DNA of 64,000 nucleotides from Burkholderiales bacterium C2 (GTDB lineage: Bacteria > Pseudomonadota > Gammaproteobacteria > Burkholderiales > Burkholderiaceae_C): positions 124,001 through 188,000 of the forward strand of contig SCOI01000014.1 in the NCBI GenBank assembly GCA_005503085.1, given 5' to 3'. Positions 51,557-59,833 of the stretch are shown one piece after another. The notes under the pieces are model-generated. The model saw only the letters and a program-made list of their open reading frames with translations, ran no database searches and had not been told where the DNA came from. Position numbers and translations under genes: made by a program. How positions within the stretch are numbered: the stretch's first letter is position 1; each line of letters opens with the position of its first letter.

Positions 51557-51574
51557 ATGACAAGACCGTGACAG
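51557..51574 (-). promoter_or_regulatory. Pho box (PhoB site) upstream of phoX
   Basis: On the minus strand CTGTCAC-GGTC-TTGTCAT has the PhoB layout of two 7-bp direct repeats of CTGTCAT with a four-base spacer, with one mismatch in each repeat. It lies 25 bases before the outermost possible phoX start and 54 before the chosen one. This implies induction under phosphate limitation. Confidence 0.7.
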
Positions 51575-51602
51575 ATGCGTCGACCAAGGACCCGGCAGCG
51601 AC

Positions 51603-53429
51603 CTACCAGCTCAACCCCAGGGTATAGACCGCATTGCTGCTGCCGCTGTAGTAGAGCACCCGCACATAGACGGTCTGGGCTGCGGCGCCGGCATTGCGAT
51701 AGCTGGCGTTGTCGGTCAGACCGACGTCACGCTCGCTGCGTGCCAGCACGGTGCCCGCGCTGTTGAGGATGTAGAGGTCGTAGTCGGTGCTGCCATTGGG
51801 CATCGGCAGGCTGGCCGCCAGGGTGCGGCCGGCCGGCAGGCTGACGCGGAAATAGTCCGAGTCGGCGCTGCTGGACAGCACCGCCCGCAGGCTGCGCGGC
51901 GCCGCCACCGCATTGGCCTGGGCCAGGCTGTTGTTGGGCTCGACCTCGTCCAGCAAGGGCGGGGGGCCGCTGATGGCCAGCACCGCCGCGTGCGCGTCCA
52001 GCAGGCCGCTGCCGCACTGGCTGCAAGTGCCCGGGAAGGCGCGCGCGCTGCTCTTCAGCGCGGCGGCGATCTGGTCGGGCGTGGCGCTGGGCTTGGCGCT
52101 GAACATCAGGGCCGCGACCCCGGCCACATGGGGGGCGGCCATCGAGGTGCCTTGGTAGAAGGCGTAATTGTCGGCGGCCGGCGTGCTGGTGCCTGTGTTC
52201 AAGGTGGACAGGATGCCGTTGCTGGTGCCCGCGCCGGTGTTGCCGCCGGGCGCGGCCAGCGCCACGACCGCGCCGTAATTGGAGTACGGGGCGCGCGCGC
52301 CGTAGCGGTCGGTCGCGGCCACCGTGACCACGCCCGCGCAGCTGGCCGGGCTGAAGTTGGCGGCATTGGCATTGGAGTTGCCGGCCGCCACCACCACCAC
52401 CGAGCCGCGCGAGCGCGCGCCGTTGACGGCGCTCTGGGTCGTGCTGTCGCAGCTGCCGCCGCCGCCCAGCGACAGGTTCAGCACCTTGGCTGGCGTGGCA
52501 TTGGCCGGCACGCCGGGCACGCTGCCGCCCGAGGCCCAGATGATGCCGTCGGCGATGTCCGAGGTGTAGCCGCCGCAGCGCCCCAGCACCCGCACCGTCT
52601 GCAGCTTGGCATTGAAGGCGATGCCGGCGATGCCGGTCGCGTTATTCGTGCGCGCGGCGATCGTGCCGGCCACATGGGTGCCGTGCCAGCTGCTGTTGCG
52701 CGCGCCGCTGCCCGTGCCGCACTGGCCGGCACTGCTCCAGTCGCCGGGGTCGCTGGGGTCGGCGTCGCGACCGCCGCCGTCATTGGCGGTGGGCACATTG
52801 GCGATCATGTCGTAGCCGGCCACGGTCTGGCCGGACAGATCGGCATGGGGGCGGATGCCGGTGTCGATCACCGCCACCACGACGCCGGCGCCGGTGGCCA
52901 AGTCCCAGGCGGCCGGCGCGCGGATGCCGCCGGTAGCCTCGAACAGATCCCATTGCTGGCTGTACTGGCTGTCATTGGGCGTCAGCAGCGCATACATCTT
53001 GCGGTCGGGCTCGGCGTACTCGATGTCCGGGTCCTCGGCCTTGAGCCGGGCCGCCAGCGCCTGCATCTCGGCCAGCGGCAGGGCGCGGTCCAGGCCCATC
53101 ACATGGGCGCCGACGCCGCTCTGGCGCAGCAGCTGCAGCTTCAGGCCGCGCTGCGAGACCAGGCCGCGAGCCCGCTCGACACGCTGGCTCAAAGTGCCCG
53201 CCTCCAGCACCCGGGCCCGGGCCACCAGCTGGCCGCGCTCCAGCACGGCCTCACTGGCATCGCGGTACTTGATGATCAGGCGATCGGTCTCGCTGCTCGG
53301 CACGGCGCGCAGCCCCGGGTCATCGGCCTCGGCGGCGGACTGGCCGGCCTGGGCGGCACCGGCAGCGGCCAGCGCCAGCGCCAGCAAGACCGGCTTGCGG
53401 CCGGCACGGAATCGACGAAGTGAGTGCAT
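51603..53429 (-). CDS. Secreted S8 family serine peptidase (subtilase) with PPC domain
   Basis: A 608-aa extracellular protease. Signal peptide 1-28; an inhibitor-like propeptide (about 45-145, LIIKYRDAS ... EYAEPDRKMYAL); the catalytic domain (about 155-485) with Asp189 (VAVIDTG), His249 (SSWHGTHVAGT), oxyanion Asn351 (AAGNSN) and Ser429 (YQGTSMAAPHVAG); then a C-terminal pre-peptidase domain (about 495-605, DEVEPNNSLAQAN ... DYFRVSLPAG). Paired cysteines suggest disulfides. The start ATG 53429 has GGAGA at good spacing; the upstream extension of the frame is not signal-like. It diverges from the M13 peptidase gene. Confidence 0.95.
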   Translation of the reverse strand: MHSLRRFRAGRKPVLLALALAAAGAAQAGQSAAEADDPGLRAVPSSETDRLIIKYRDASEAVLERGQLVARARVLEAGTLSQRVERARGLVSQRGLKLQLLRQSGVGAHVMGLDRALPLAEMQALAARLKAEDPDIEYAEPDRKMYALLTPNDSQYSQQWDLFEATGGIRAPAAWDLATGAGVVVAVIDTGIRPHADLSGQTVAGYDMIANVPTANDGGGRDADPSDPGDWSSAGQCGTGSGARNSSWHGTHVAGTIAARTNNATGIAGIAFNAKLQTVRVLGRCGGYTSDIADGIIWASGGSVPGVPANATPAKVLNLSLGGGGSCDSTTQSAVNGARSRGSVVVVAAGNSNANAANFSPASCAGVVTVAATDRYGARAPYSNYGAVVALAAPGGNTGAGTSNGILSTLNTGTSTPAADNYAFYQGTSMAAPHVAGVAALMFSAKPSATPDQIAAALKSSARAFPGTCSQCGSGLLDAHAAVLAISGPPPLLDEVEPNNSLAQANAVAAPRSLRAVLSSSADSDYFRVSLPAGRTLAASLPMPNGSTDYDLYILNSAGTVLARSERDVGLTDNASYRNAGAAAQTVYVRVLYYSGSSNAVYTLGLSW

Positions 53430-53733
53430 GAATGAAACTCTCCGAAGTCGGGCGCTTGGCCTTGCGCGGCATGACGCCCTGGCTGGCCCCCGGTGGGGAG
53501 CCTGATCTCCGCCAGAACGAGCGGATAGCCCGGCGGCGGCAGTGGCTTCCGCGGGCCGGTTCCGGACCCGACCCGCGAAAGTGGGCGCAGTGTAGACACG
53601 CCAAACGGGCGCATATCGCCCACCTGTCAACCCTTGCAGGGCGGGCAAACCCGGGCGCCGGTGGCGGCCCCGATGGCCGACCGCGCTGCTTGCCGCTACG
53701 CTGGCCGGCTCATCCAAGATCGCACCAAAACCG
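53430..53733. other. Divergent intergenic region between two secreted peptidase genes
   Basis: These 304 bases separate the S8 gene (minus) from the M13 gene (plus) and should hold both promoters. On the minus strand a TTGACA lies at 53625-53630, without a clear -10 at the right distance. The 150 bases before the S8 start are very GC-rich and can form several hairpins on the minus strand (for example GGCTCCCC with GGGGGCC near 53484-53502). No known riboswitch class was recognised. Confidence 0.6.
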
Positions 53734-55761
53734 ATGCCACGCCTGACAAAAATCGCCGCCGCCCTACTGATCGCCAGCACCTTCGCCCTGCCGTCGGCGC
53801 AGGCGCTGGACCTCAAGAATCTGTCGCCCGATGTTGCCCCCTGCAATGACTTTTACGAGTTTGTGAACGGCCGCTGGGACGCCGCCACGCCGCTGCCCGA
53901 CGGTCGCGCGCGCATCGGCAGCTTCATCGATCTGCGCATCGCCAATGACGCCATCCTGCAGCAAGGCCTGGACGAGCTGATCGCCAAACCGGCGCTGCAG
54001 ACCAGCCCGGGGCTGAAAGCCGTGGCGGCCTTCTATGCCAGCGGCATGGACCTGGCCGCCATCGAGGCCGGCGGCCTCAAGGCCTTGCGGCCGCTGCTGG
54101 CCCAGATCGCGGCGCTGCGCGGGCCGGCCGATCTGCCGGCGGCGCTGGCGGCACTGAACCGGGTGCAGGTGGCGGCACCGCTGAACGCCTATGTCTGGCA
54201 CGACCCCAAGGACACGCGCCGCCATGCGCTGATCTTTGCCCAGGCCGGCCTGGGCCTGCCCGACCGCGAGGACTATTTCAAGAGCGATGCGGTCTCGCTG
54301 CGCCTGCAGGCCGCTTATCGCAGCTACGCCAAGACGCTGCTGGCGGCGGCCGGGCTGCCGGCCGAGGCGGCCGATATCGAGGCGCTGATGGCTTTCGAGA
54401 CCCGGCTGGCCGAGGCCTCGCGCACCCGCGTCAAGCTGCGCGAACCGAACGCCAACTACAACCCCTTCGATGCCAAGGCACTGGCGGCGGCCGCGCCGGG
54501 CTTCGACTGGGCCGCCTATCTGGCCGCCTACACTGGCCGGCCCGAAGGCGTGGCGCGTTTCATCATGGGCCAGCCCGAGTTCGCCCAGCGACTGGGCGAG
54601 CTGGCGACCGACGCCGCGCCAGCCGTCTGGCGCAGCTATCTGAGCCTGCGCCTGCTGGACGCCAGCGCGGCGCGCTTGCCCAAGGTCTTTGCCGACGCGC
54701 ATTTCGCCTATCACGGCGCCGCCATCGCCGGGCTGAAGGCGCCAGCGCCGCGCAGCGAAGACGTGATCGTGAGCATTGGCGGGGGCACCGGCGGTGCGCC
54801 GGTGGGCCTAGCCTTGGGGGAACTCTTCGTGGCCAAGGCCTTCTCAGCCGAGGCGCAGGCGCGCTCGCTGCAGTTGGTGACCGATATCAAGGCGGCGATG
54901 CGCGGCCGCATCGAGGGCCTGGCCTGGATGAGCGCGCCGACCAAGCAGCGCGCGTTGGCCAAGCTCGACGCGATGGCCCTGAAGATAGGCGCGCCCGAGC
55001 GCTGGCCCGACTATGCCGGATTGCAACTGAAGGCCGATGACTACGCCGGCAATGCGCTGCGCGCCAGCGCCTGGCAGAGCGCCCAGCGTCTGGCCGATCT
55101 GGAACGGCCGGTGGACCGCTCGCGCTGGGTCACCAGCCCGCACATCGTCAATGCCTTTGCCGGCGGGGTCAATGAGATCATCTTCCCGGCCGGCATCCTG
55201 CAGCCGCCCTTCTTCGATGCTCGTGCTGATGACGCGGTCAACTACGGCGGCATCGGCATGGTGATCGGTCACGAGATCACGCACCACTTCGATGACCGCG
55301 GCCGCCAGTACGACAGCGTCGGCAATCTGGTCGACTGGTGGACGCCCGAGGACGCGGCCGCCTACCAGGCCCGGGCCGCGCAAGTGGCCGCGCTCTACAG
55401 CGGCTATGAGCCCCTGCCGGGCCAGCGCATCAACGGCCAGCAGATGCTGGGGGAGAACATCTCCGATATCGCCGGCATGCCGATCGCCTTCGAGGGCCTG
55501 CAGCGCGCACTGGCCCGCAGCGGCGCCCGCGACAAGGTCGACGGCTACACGCCCGAGCAGCGCTTCTTCCTGTCCAACGCGCTGATCTGGCGCACCAAGA
55601 TGCGCAATGAGCTGCTGATCAATCAGCTGCGCGCCGGCCAGCACTCGCCGCCCAAGTACCGGGTGCTGGGCCCGATGTCCAATCTGCCGGCCTTTGCCCA
55701 GGCCTTTGCCTGCAAGCCCGGCGACGCTATGGTGGCGGCCGAGCCGATCAGGGTCTGGTGA
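53734..55761 (+). CDS. M13 family metallopeptidase (neprilysin-like)
   Basis: A 675-aa secreted zinc endopeptidase. Signal peptide 1-25; an N-terminal M13 domain starts at DFYEFVNGRWDAATPLP. The zinc site is HEITH (513-517), with the third ligand Glu574 in ENISDIAG, and the C-terminus has the family ending CKPGDAM ... VW. The substrate-binding stretch reads NAFAGGVNEIIFPAGILQPPFF, where most M13 enzymes have NAYY or NAFY; the tyrosine is replaced by alanine. The usual central segment is also modified to VIVSIGGGTGGAPVG. It converges with the HIT gene, five bases beyond its stop. Confidence 0.93.
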   Translation: MPRLTKIAAALLIASTFALPSAQALDLKNLSPDVAPCNDFYEFVNGRWDAATPLPDGRARIGSFIDLRIANDAILQQGLDELIAKPALQTSPGLKAVAAFYASGMDLAAIEAGGLKALRPLLAQIAALRGPADLPAALAALNRVQVAAPLNAYVWHDPKDTRRHALIFAQAGLGLPDREDYFKSDAVSLRLQAAYRSYAKTLLAAAGLPAEAADIEALMAFETRLAEASRTRVKLREPNANYNPFDAKALAAAAPGFDWAAYLAAYTGRPEGVARFIMGQPEFAQRLGELATDAAPAVWRSYLSLRLLDASAARLPKVFADAHFAYHGAAIAGLKAPAPRSEDVIVSIGGGTGGAPVGLALGELFVAKAFSAEAQARSLQLVTDIKAAMRGRIEGLAWMSAPTKQRALAKLDAMALKIGAPERWPDYAGLQLKADDYAGNALRASAWQSAQRLADLERPVDRSRWVTSPHIVNAFAGGVNEIIFPAGILQPPFFDARADDAVNYGGIGMVIGHEITHHFDDRGRQYDSVGNLVDWWTPEDAAAYQARAAQVAALYSGYEPLPGQRINGQQMLGENISDIAGMPIAFEGLQRALARSGARDKVDGYTPEQRFFLSNALIWRTKMRNELLINQLRAGQHSPPKYRVLGPMSNLPAFAQAFACKPGDAMVAAEPIRVW

Positions 55762-55765
55762 AGGC

Positions 55766-56203
55766 TCAGGCTGCGGCCGTCACGGCGGCCGCGATGGCCG
55801 CGTCCAGCGCCGGCAGGCGCTGACGCAGCGCCGCCAGCCGGACCTCATCGGCGGGGCGCTGAGCGCTGCCCCAGACCGGGTTCGGGTAATGGCTGTCCCA
55901 GTCGAAGCGGGCGATCACATGCCAGTGCAGATGGGGCACGACATTGCCCAGGCTGGCGAGATTGATCTTGGTGGGGGCCAGGTCTTGCCTGAGCACCTTC
56001 TCGATGCGGTTGACGGCCTCCATGCAGGCCAAGCGCGCGACGGCGTCGAGATCGCTGAACTCGGCCACATGGGCGCGCCAGATCAGGCGATAAAAAGCCG
56101 GGAACGCGGCATCGTCGGCGCGGATCACGCGCCACAGCGGGGTTTGTGCGATCAGCAAGCCGCCGTCGTCGCGGCACAGGGGGCAGTCGGTGTGGATGTC
56201 CAT
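55766..56203 (-). CDS. HIT family protein
   Basis: A 145-aa histidine-triad nucleotide-binding protein. The signature HLHWHVIARF (HxHxHxx) is near residue 91-100; CPLCRDDGG at the N-terminus gives a CxxC pair found in many HIT hydrolases. These enzymes hydrolyse or transfer nucleotidyl groups from dinucleotide or AMP-linked substrates; the exact substrate is unknown. Upstream, 239 bases separate it from the divergent small secreted-protein gene. Confidence 0.93.
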   Translation of the reverse strand: MDIHTDCPLCRDDGGLLIAQTPLWRVIRADDAAFPAFYRLIWRAHVAEFSDLDAVARLACMEAVNRIEKVLRQDLAPTKINLASLGNVVPHLHWHVIARFDWDSHYPNPVWGSAQRPADEVRLAALRQRLPALDAAIAAAVTAAA

Positions 56204-56442
56204 GGCATGGGCACTTTAACCGGCCGCGCGACTTCATGACTTCCGGCACGGAAGGCCCGTCGCAGCGGGGTTTGTGACGAAATCAGTTCGTCGCGAAATC
56301 CGGTCGATCATCCTCCGGCTTTGGCATTTGGTCGCGGTGACCTTGGTCTGACCCCAGGGGCAACCCTAGGCTGTGCCCATGTTCCGGAGCCAGCGCTCCG
56401 GTTCTTCGCACCCACCGACAGCCATCGATCAAGGAGATTCCC

Positions 56443-56877
56443 ATGACCAAGACCCTGTACCGCACACTGAGCGCCACCGCACTGATCCTGTTCGCCGGCC
56501 TGGCCCAGGCCCAATCCCAACCCGAGGGGCTCAAGCGCGTCGAAGTCAGCGGCAAGCAAGGCGAACCGGTGCGCCGCGATGTCAGCCGCAGCTGCCCTGG
56601 CGTCGCCACCACGCTGCAGGATGCGCTGGAAAAGTCCTGGTACCTCGAAGAGCAGGAGGCCACGGTGCGCGTCTCGTTCCGCCTGCAGGGCGAGGACACC
56701 ACCGAGGTCAAGTCGCAGGGCGGGCCATTGGCCTACCGCATGGCCGTGCGCCGCGCGGTCAGCGGCATGCAGTGCACCAAGCAGGCCACGGACGGCCAGC
56801 TCTACAGTTTCGAGATCAGCTTCGTAGCGCCGAAAGACGAGGACGGCAGCTATCGCGTGGCGCTGCAGGAGAACTGA
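56443..56877 (+). CDS. Small secreted protein of unknown function
   Basis: A 144-aa protein with a clear signal peptide (MTKTLYRTLSATALILFAG, cleavage near AQAQS, about 25). The mature part is about 120 residues with one Cys pair (SRSCPG and SGMQCTK) that may form a disulfide, and predicted strands (ATVRVSFRLQGED, LYSFEISFVAP). The ATG is preceded by a strong AAGGAG. I do not recognise a family. A CCGGAGC/GCTCCGG hairpin at 56384-56401 lies in its leader. Confidence 0.75.
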   Translation: MTKTLYRTLSATALILFAGLAQAQSQPEGLKRVEVSGKQGEPVRRDVSRSCPGVATTLQDALEKSWYLEEQEATVRVSFRLQGEDTTEVKSQGGPLAYRMAVRRAVSGMQCTKQATDGQLYSFEISFVAPKDEDGSYRVALQEN

Positions 56878-56947
56878 CAGCGCAGTGCCGACGGTGGCCC
56901 TCTAAGATGGGCGGCACTGACTTGCCCCCTGCCGCCAAGGACCGCCG

Positions 56948-57937
56948 ATGCCCGCTTCGCTGATCGCCCGCCGCCTGTTCTGCCTTGCCCCGTTTGGACT
57001 GGCTTTTTTGGCCCTGGCCCCGTTGGCGGCTCAGGCCGACACCTGGCCCAGCAAACCGATACGCTGGGTGGTGGCCTACCCGGCCGGCGGCGGTTCCGAC
57101 TTTTTGGCGCGCCAACTCGCCCCGGCGCTCGGGGCCCAACTCGGCCAGACTCTGGTGATCGAGAACCGGCCCGGCGCCGGCGGCATGATTGGCACCGATG
57201 TGGCGGCCAAGGCCGCAGCCGATGGCTACACCTTGCTGACCGGCGACAACGGCGCGATGGTGTTCAACAGCGCGATGTACAAAAAGCTGCCCTATGCCCC
57301 CGGTGACTTCACGCCGGTGGGCTTCATGGCGCGCTTCCCGCTGATCCTGGTGGTGAATCCGAACTCCGGCTTCAGCAGCGCCCGCCAATGGCTGGAGGAG
57401 GTACGCAAGAGCCCCGGCAAGTACAGCTATGCCTCGCCAGGCATCGGCAGCCCGCACCATCTGGCGATGGAGCTGCTGAAGGAGCGCAGCGGCAGCTTCA
57501 TCGTCCATGTGCCCTACCGCGGCACGGCCTTTTCGACCCAGGACCTGATCGCCGGCGTGCTGCCCATGGGCATTCTGGACACGGCCGCCGGCCTGCCGCA
57601 TATCCGCGCCGGCAAGCTCAAGGCGCTGGCCGTGCTCTCGCCCAAGCGCGTGCCGCAGCTGCCCGAGGTACCTAGCTTTGCCGAGCTGGGGCTCAAGGGC
57701 GTGGACGTGGCGGCCTGGCAGGGGCTGTTCGTGCCCAAGGGGACGCCCGAGCCTATCGTCAAGCGGCTGACCGCCGAGATGCAGAAGGCCATTGCACTGC
57801 CAGAAGTCAAAGCCAGGCTGGAAGACTTCGGCCTGGAGGTCGCGCCCAGCGACGGGCCGGCACTGGGCCGCTTTGTGCAGCAGGAAACCCAGTTCTGGCA
57901 CGCGCTGATCAGGGAGCGCAAGCTGGCGGCGGACTAG
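56948..57937 (+). CDS. Bug family tripartite tricarboxylate transporter substrate-binding protein
   Basis: A 329-aa periplasmic binding protein. Signal peptide to about 30; then WPSKPIRWVVAYPAGGGSDFLARQLAP, VIENRPGAGGMIGTDVAAKAAADGYTLL (cited in part) and YASPGIGSPHHLAMELL, the ligand-binding loops of the Bug (TctC) family that is hugely expanded in Burkholderiales. Ligands are usually carboxylates. No TctA/TctB membrane genes are nearby, so it is an orphan binder, as most Bug proteins are. Confidence 0.93.
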   Translation: MPASLIARRLFCLAPFGLAFLALAPLAAQADTWPSKPIRWVVAYPAGGGSDFLARQLAPALGAQLGQTLVIENRPGAGGMIGTDVAAKAAADGYTLLTGDNGAMVFNSAMYKKLPYAPGDFTPVGFMARFPLILVVNPNSGFSSARQWLEEVRKSPGKYSYASPGIGSPHHLAMELLKERSGSFIVHVPYRGTAFSTQDLIAGVLPMGILDTAAGLPHIRAGKLKALAVLSPKRVPQLPEVPSFAELGLKGVDVAAWQGLFVPKGTPEPIVKRLTAEMQKAIALPEVKARLEDFGLEVAPSDGPALGRFVQQETQFWHALIRERKLAAD

Positions 57938-57959
57938 AACGCAGGCCGGCTCGCCCACC

Positions 57960-58763
57960 TTATCGTGGCGGGCCGGTTCTTCCGGACGCGCTTGCGGGCG
58001 ATTTGGGAATGAGCTCCCACTCGGACCGAACCTCTTGGTAGTAAGGCCTCAGACCGGCACGAACCCAGATCGGTCGGACGGATTCAGCGAACAGCCCTTC
58101 CTGCAAGGCCAGACGCAATGCGGCCAGGAGGGCCGGTGGCAAGCCCGAATGACAGGCCATCCACCGGTCCACCCGGGCCAGCACAAAGACACGCTGGACC
58201 TGCGAGCCGCTGTCACCATCGAGCATGCCCGGCCTTTCGTCACTGATCAGGTAGTCAAAGCGCTTGCGCTGCAACATGCCCACTCTTTGCGCAGAGGGTG
58301 AGACCGGCTCGTACGCGATATCCGCCGCGCCGAGCAGATCGCGCACATCGGCCATGTCGACGGCCCCGACCCGGTATGGGCGCAGCGCTTCGATATTGCG
58401 CACCGAGGGTGCCCCCTTGAGGGCATAGACAGACAGCTTCAGCGGGGCGACACGACCCACAAAGCTCAGGGTCTCGGCCTCGCCGGGCGAAAAGTTGATG
58501 GCCAGACCGCAGCTGCCCGGGCTGCTCGGCAGCATCGCCGAGATCCGCCTGTGCGGCATCAGGCTCACTTGCAAGCTGAGATCCTGCTTGGCAAGCAGGG
58601 CCTCCAATGCCTCCAGATAGGGGCCCGCCGGTTTGCCGTCACGAAGCAGCACGAATGGCGGGTCGGGCTCCACGAATATCTTGAGCACCTGCGTCGCTGA
58701 TGCTGATGCGGCAAAGAGCGTGAGAGCTGCGGCCACGATGGCAAGGCAGCGGGACCGGATCAT
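57960..58763 (-). CDS. Periplasmic solute-binding protein, family 3-like
   Basis: A 267-aa protein with a signal peptide (1-23) and the two-lobe pattern of amino-acid-type binding proteins: LKIFVEPDPPFVLLRDGKPAGPYLEALEALL, cited to mark the first lobe, GLAINFSPGEAETLSFVGRVAPLKLSVYAL and YRVGAVDMADVRDLLG. No permease or ATPase gene is near. Its start overlaps the stop of the sugar-binding-type gene upstream by four bases, an unusual pairing. It may be a sensory or accessory binder rather than a transporter part. Confidence 0.85.
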   Translation of the reverse strand: MIRSRCLAIVAAALTLFAASASATQVLKIFVEPDPPFVLLRDGKPAGPYLEALEALLAKQDLSLQVSLMPHRRISAMLPSSPGSCGLAINFSPGEAETLSFVGRVAPLKLSVYALKGAPSVRNIEALRPYRVGAVDMADVRDLLGAADIAYEPVSPSAQRVGMLQRKRFDYLISDERPGMLDGDSGSQVQRVFVLARVDRWMACHSGLPPALLAALRLALQEGLFAESVRPIWVRAGLRPYYQEVRSEWELIPKSPASASGRTGPPR

Positions 58764-59761
58764 GGACGGGTGACCAGTTGCACGGGCGACTGGATGATGC
58801 TGGGGAGTTCGGCCTGGCGCTGGCCCGTCTGCAAGGCCTTGAGCACGACATTCAAAGCGTACTCGGCCTGCTTGGCCGGGAACTGGTCTGCGGTGGCCAG
58901 CATCAGGCCCTGAGCGATCAGCGGACGGACCGAGGGGATATTGTCATAGCCGGAGACATGAACGTCGGCGCTGCGCCCGAGCTCGCGAAGGGCCTGCACA
59001 GCCCCCAGGGCCATATTGTCATTGCCGCACAGAAGGGCCTTGATGTCAGGCGCCAAGCGCATCAGCTCGCCGGCCGCCGCCTGGCCCTGGGCCTGGGTCC
59101 AATAGCCGGAACGAACGGCTGCCAGCCGCAGGCCCGCTGCCGTAATGGCGGCCCGAAAGCCGTCGCTGCGCGCCTTGGCGTTGATGGAGCCCGGCGGGCC
59201 CTCGACAATGCCGACCCGGCTGCCGCGGCTCAGTTGCTTGGCCACATAGTCGCCGACGCTGCGACTGCCGAGGAAATTGCTGGGGCCGACAAAGGGAATG
59301 TTGACACCGGCGGTAGCCAGCGCGCGGTCGTCGAGCTTGTTGTCCAGGTTGACGACCAGCACACCCGCCTTCAAGGCCTTGAGCAGGACCGGCAGCAGGG
59401 CATTCGAATCGGCCGGCACGATGACCAGGGCGTGCACACGCTGCTCGATCAGCTTCAGGACCAGACGCTCCTGCGCCGCGACATCGGTCTCTCCGTCGAT
59501 ACCCTGGACCGAGAGCTCGTACTCGGCTTGGCGTCCCCGGTGATGCGCGCGCGCGCCCTCGGCCATCAGCACGAAGAACTCGTTGAGCATGGCTTTCAAG
59601 ACCACCGCCACCCGCAAACGCTCGCCAGCTGCCATGACTCTGCGCGGCGTGGCAAGCACCCCAAGCGCGGCAAGCATCATGCTACGGCGATGCGCGCCGC
59701 TGGATGCGGCGGGTTCAAATGGCATGCAGACACGACCGTCTGATGCTGGATAACTGCTCAT
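58760..59761 (-). CDS. Sugar-type periplasmic binding protein (RbsB-like)
   Basis: A 333-aa type I periplasmic binding protein. The N-terminus has a Tat-like or Sec signal AHRRSMMLAALGVLATPRRVMAAG. The body shows LRVAVVLKAMLNEFFVLMAEGARA, the LVIVPADSNALLPVLLKALKAGVLVVNLDNKLD hinge pattern, GIVEGPPGSINAKARSDGFRAAI and LCGNDNMALGAVQALRELG, as in ribose/galactose-type binding proteins. No ABC transporter genes flank it. Start 59761 (ATG) chosen; a GTG two codons earlier is possible. Confidence 0.88.
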   Translation of the reverse strand: MSSYPASDGRVCMPFEPAASSGAHRRSMMLAALGVLATPRRVMAAGERLRVAVVLKAMLNEFFVLMAEGARAHHRGRQAEYELSVQGIDGETDVAAQERLVLKLIEQRVHALVIVPADSNALLPVLLKALKAGVLVVNLDNKLDDRALATAGVNIPFVGPSNFLGSRSVGDYVAKQLSRGSRVGIVEGPPGSINAKARSDGFRAAITAAGLRLAAVRSGYWTQAQGQAAAGELMRLAPDIKALLCGNDNMALGAVQALRELGRSADVHVSGYDNIPSVRPLIAQGLMLATADQFPAKQAEYALNVVLKALQTGQRQAELPSIIQSPVQLVTRP

Positions 59762-59833
59762 GCTCACGATTCTCGGCCTGGCTCCGATAGCTGCGGAGTA
59801 TGCCTGTTCATGATGACGGAGCGTCCTTATTGC

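Noticed and set aside
53430-53583. A cobalamin- or TPP-type riboswitch before the subtilase gene
   Set aside because: A GCCACTG segment recalls the cobalamin riboswitch, but the conserved B12-box and TPP motifs are absent and the downstream gene is a protease.
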